Shown piece after piece: positions 14,195-16,614 of a stretch of 16,614 nt of DNA. The stretch spans positions 1-16,614 of the forward strand of contig RQCD01000122.1 of the NCBI GenBank assembly GCA_008668455.1, read 5' to 3'. A model generated the notes under the pieces. It ran no database searches and was not told the DNA's origin. It worked only from the letters and a program-made list of their open reading frames with translations. Each line of letters begins with the position of its first letter. Positions within the stretch are counted from its first letter, which is position 1. Made by a program: the position numbers and the translations under genes. Origin of the DNA: Clostridia bacterium. Lineage in GTDB: Bacteria; Bacillota; Clostridia; UBA1381.

Positions 14195-15277
14195 CTATCT
14201 TGTTAAAAGCCACAGAATTGCAGTAATGATCAGGTAGGAAATACCGGATGCCTTTGCAAAGGAGAGCCATTTTTTCTTTTTGTCCACCGGGTATGCGCCG
14301 GCAATTTTTCCGGTTTGCCCGTTGATGGCAAAGGGGTAATTCTGCCCCTCATACTGCACATTGAGCATCCAGACAGGGAGGAGGGCATAGCGGATTTTAC
14401 CGTTAGTAAAGCTGATGCTTGTTTCCTCCGGAATGACGGAGGTGTAGCCGCCTGTGGTGCTTAAAAATGTTGCCTCGGTGGAGTTTCGGACGCGCTCGTT
14501 TGCGCGCGGAATGCTATCCTCTGCGGAAACGTCGTATTTATCTGCTAAATATCCGGCGAGATATGCCGTGTTAAAATCGATTGCCCCGGAATAGTCAAAG
14601 GGTTCAATTGATTCCATGTAGGTGTTGTCTGTTTTTTCTGAGCCGTCTACCGGAAGATTGGAAAAGCTGATGCTGCCGCTCCGGTAGAGCCGGAAATGGT
14701 CTACTTTTGTATATTCGTATTTTGCATCCTCCCAGTGCGAGACGGTTTCCGCACTGTAGCGGACGGACGCGTTGCAGTCACAGTCGAACATCCAGAACGG
14801 AATATAAACACCGGACATTTCTGCAATTTTCTTTTTGGAACGGAACGCGTCCGGAAGAAGCGGTTTCTTTTTCATGTCTGCTTCTAAAAGTGCAATCGCG
14901 TCCTTTTTCTCAATCTGAAACGGAATCAGATAGTCCGGACGAAGCGAGCCGGAAAATTGAGCCGGAATGATGGTCGCATTACCGCAGTAGGGGCAGACGG
15001 TTGCACCCATGGTGTCATCTCCGGTGATTTCTGCACCACAGGAGGGGCAGGTGTAGCCGGAGAGGGTTGTTTTTTCCTCCTCAGAAAAGCTGCGCGCTTC
15101 ATAGTCTGCCCAGTCATAATTGGATGAGGGTGTATTCTGCTCGGCTGATTGCAGCTGTTCAAGTGTTTCCGGGGAAAAATCATTTCCGCAGGAAGCACAG
15201 TGCAGCGTTTGTTTTGCGCCTGAAAATTCCAGCGCCGCCCCGCAGCAGGGACATTGATAGCTTTGAATGGTGTCCAT
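14195..15277 (-). CDS. ydjG: Membrane protein with two N-terminal zinc ribbons (YdjG-like)
   Basis: A 360-residue protein often mislabelled in databases as a helicase or primosomal protein because of its zinc ribbons; it has no helicase motifs. Zinc ribbon 1 uses the cysteines around 9-12 and C27/C30 (CPCCG, CASCG). Zinc ribbon 2 uses C77/C80 and C95/C98 (CPSCG, CPYCG). The core contains IPFQIEKKDAIALL, SGVYIPFWMFDCD and the YALLPVWMLNVQYEGQNY motif, shared with YdjG-type proteins. A single C-terminal membrane helix (GISYLIITAILWLL) would tail-anchor it with the ribbons in the cytosol. ATG 15277 is preferred to TTG 15283 because AAGGAG sits 8 nt before it. It is 12 nt downstream of potD, so cotranscription with the polyamine transporter is likely. 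Confidence 0.8.
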   Translation of the reverse strand: MDTIQSYQCPCCGAALEFSGAKQTLHCASCGNDFSPETLEQLQSAEQNTPSSNYDWADYEARSFSEEEKTTLSGYTCPSCGAEITGDDTMGATVCPYCGNATIIPAQFSGSLRPDYLIPFQIEKKDAIALLEADMKKKPLLPDAFRSKKKIAEMSGVYIPFWMFDCDCNASVRYSAETVSHWEDAKYEYTKVDHFRLYRSGSISFSNLPVDGSEKTDNTYMESIEPFDYSGAIDFNTAYLAGYLADKYDVSAEDSIPRANERVRNSTEATFLSTTGGYTSVIPEETSISFTNGKIRYALLPVWMLNVQYEGQNYPFAINGQTGKIAGAYPVDKKKKWLSFAKASGISYLIITAILWLLTR

Positions 15278-15289
15278 AATCAATTCTCC

Positions 15290-16330
15290 TTATTGCTTAA
15301 ACTCTGTCCATATTTTATCGTAAATTTCTGTTGCATCGCCAACGTCCTCAATAAACTCGGTATTTCCTAAAAATTCTGCTGGAATATGGAGCGCCTGGTT
15401 GGACTTGAATTCCTCTGAGAGATATGGTTCAGATGCTTTGTTGGGGCAGAGATATAGCGTTTGCTCCGAAACTCTTGCACCGGTTTTTGCGTCTAAGATA
15501 TCATTTAAAAAGGCATAAGCGTTGTCCTTATGCGGAGCATTTAAGGGAACAAACCAGGAATCAATTCCAAAGCCCATGCCCTCGCTTGGGTATACTACCT
15601 TCAAATCCGGTCGTTCCTGGAGCGCTAAGATGACCTGCGGTGTGAACATATAGCCGACTGCCGCCTCTCCGTTTACCATGGCATCGTTCGGATTGTTATA
15701 GTCTAAATGGTGGATGTTTGGTTTCAGTTTTAAGAGCTTTTCCTTTGCCTGCTCCAGTGCTGCCGGATCGGTTTCGTTCATGGATTTTCCCATGGATTTC
15801 AGCGTGATGCCGATCACATTTCTGGCGTCGTCCATCATAACAATTTGGTTTTCCAAAGCCGGATTCCAGAGATCATCAAAGGAGCTGATGTCTACGGTTA
15901 CCTTTGCCGGATCGTAGATAATCAGCGGTGTGCCGGCAGCATAAGGGACGGTGTAGAGATTGTCCGGATCATAGTACTGACCTAAAAATGCCGGGTCAAG
16001 ATTATCATAATTCGGAATTTTGGTTTTGTCCAGTTCGGATAAAAGACCCTTTTTTCTGGCAATATCAATAATATAGTCCGAGCCGATCACAAGATCATAC
16101 TGACCGCCCTCGGTTGCCTCTAATTTCGAGAGCATTTCCTCGTTGTCGTTAAAATTGGCATAATTCAATTTGATGCCGGTTTCTTCAGAAAATTCTGCGG
16201 CAATATCCTCCGGGATGTAACCGTCCCAGGTTAGTACATTGAGCGTTTTTTCCTCCGTAGTCTTGTTTGAACAGCCAAAAAGCGAGGTGGCTAAAGCTGC
16301 TGCGAGGAGGAGCGAGAGTTGTTTTTTCAT
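15290..16330 (-). CDS. potD: Spermidine/putrescine-binding lipoprotein PotD
   Basis: Extracellular substrate-binding subunit of the PotABCD polyamine ABC importer. The lipoprotein signal MKKQLSLLLAAALATSLFGC puts the lipid-modified cysteine at C20. The mature protein has the periplasmic-binding-protein fold with family features: LNVLTWDGYIPEDI (ligand-pocket Trp), YDLVIGSDYII, VPYAAGTPLIIYD, NGEAAVGYMF and GFGIDSWFVPLNAPHKDNAY. The length of 346 is normal. ATG 16330 has AAAGG about 10 nt upstream. It lies 51 nt after potC, as expected for the order potA-B-C-D, whose earlier genes would be outside the window. Whether spermidine or putrescine is preferred cannot be read from the sequence. Confidence 0.93.
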   Translation of the reverse strand: MKKQLSLLLAAALATSLFGCSNKTTEEKTLNVLTWDGYIPEDIAAEFSEETGIKLNYANFNDNEEMLSKLEATEGGQYDLVIGSDYIIDIARKKGLLSELDKTKIPNYDNLDPAFLGQYYDPDNLYTVPYAAGTPLIIYDPAKVTVDISSFDDLWNPALENQIVMMDDARNVIGITLKSMGKSMNETDPAALEQAKEKLLKLKPNIHHLDYNNPNDAMVNGEAAVGYMFTPQVILALQERPDLKVVYPSEGMGFGIDSWFVPLNAPHKDNAYAFLNDILDAKTGARVSEQTLYLCPNKASEPYLSEEFKSNQALHIPAEFLGNTEFIEDVGDATEIYDKIWTEFKQ

Positions 16331-16381
16331 GTTTTATCAAGCCTTTCTTGGAATTTTATTTTCAGCGCATAGCGCAAAAAA

Positions 16382-16614
16382 TCATTTTTTTCGTCTTGGC
16401 AAAAGCGCCAGAAGCACTAATACAACCGATGCGGCAAGCATGAGGGAACATAGTGCGTTAATTTCCGGTGTTACACCCATTTTCAGCTGGGAATAAATTT
16501 TTACCGGGAGGGTGTTCGTGGTCGGACCGGCAACAAAAAAGCTGATCACCACATCATCTAACGACATGGCAAGCGCAATAAATACCCCGGATAACACCGA
16601 CGGCAGTATCTCCG
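16382..16614 (-). CDS. potC: Spermidine/putrescine ABC transporter permease PotC (C-terminal fragment, cut by the window edge)
   Basis: The frame is open to the window edge and gives about 77 residues, EILPSVLSGVFIALAMSLDD onward. It carries the end of the permease conserved loop (MSLDDVVISFFVAGP-TNTLP) and YSQLKMGVTPEINAL, typical of PotC. The last membrane helix is ALCSLMLAASVVLVLLALL, followed by the positive tail PRRKK. The start lies beyond the window. Confidence 0.9.
   Translation of the reverse strand, partial: EILPSVLSGVFIALAMSLDDVVISFFVAGPTTNTLPVKIYSQLKMGVTPEINALCSLMLAASVVLVLLALLPRRKK

Noticed and set aside
16331..16381. Terminator or promoter between potC and potD
   Set aside because: Only a 4-bp GCGC stem with a 3-nt loop is present, without a U run, and no -35/-10 pair with proper spacing was found. 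It is better read as an ordinary intra-operon gap.
1..16614. CRISPR arrays, insertion sequences, tRNA/rRNA genes, att sites
   Set aside because: No regularly spaced repeats, transposase or integrase motifs, or cloverleaf-like sequences were noticed on reading both strands. This is not a computed search.

Overview
The window looks like chromosomal DNA of an endospore-forming Clostridia bacterium, most likely from the Oscillospirales/Ruminococcaceae side. The reasons are a spoIID gene, the Firmicutes order acpP-rnc-smc-ftsY with a radical SAM gene inserted between rnc and smc (as in many Clostridia), an S-layer-homology protein, strong purine-rich Shine-Dalgarno sequences and moderate GC content. 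The placement is inferred from gene content only; no rRNA or other taxonomic marker is present. I see no mobile element, CRISPR array, tRNA or rRNA. Coding density is very high, and the longest non-coding stretch (about 150 bp, 7803-7953) is a divergent promoter region.

Layout. (1) 1-1299 (+): the 3' part of a YcdB/YcdC-domain protein with S-layer-homology repeats. It meets ftsY at a bidirectional terminator (1311-1354). (2) 1381-7802 (-): a compact operon transcribed acpP, rnc, Elp3-like radical SAM gene, smc, ftsY, from a strong housekeeping-type promoter at 7849-7877. The stop-to-start distances are tiny (1 nt before smc, a 4-nt overlap between rnc and the radical SAM gene). (3) 7954-8916 (+): spoIID, divergent from acpP, with a candidate sigma-E promoter. 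(4) 8944-10641 (-): argS with a near-consensus promoter and a terminator that overlaps the end of spoIID. (5) 10709-16614 (-): a tight directon potC (partial), potD, ydjG-like, ydjH-like, ydjI-like, radA.

Functionally, the left operon joins fatty-acid carrier, RNA processing, tRNA-modification-like radical SAM, chromosome condensation and SRP-receptor genes. The right directon joins the end of a spermidine/putrescine ABC importer to a three-gene membrane module: a zinc-ribbon membrane protein, a TPM-domain protein and an SPFH protein with zinc ribbons. That module matches B. subtilis ydjGHI, which there is linked to pspA; no pspA is seen here.

The most striking anomaly is radA. The frame is intact over 452 codons, the normal RadA length, except for one TAA at codon 77, inside a small cluster of substitutions at conserved residues just before the ATPase core. 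It is either a real nonsense allele (or a split gene with reinitiation at a GTG preceded by AGGAGG) or a local sequence error. I found no clearly unprecedented system. The radA interruption and the pot-ydjGHI-radA linkage are the items most worth checking.
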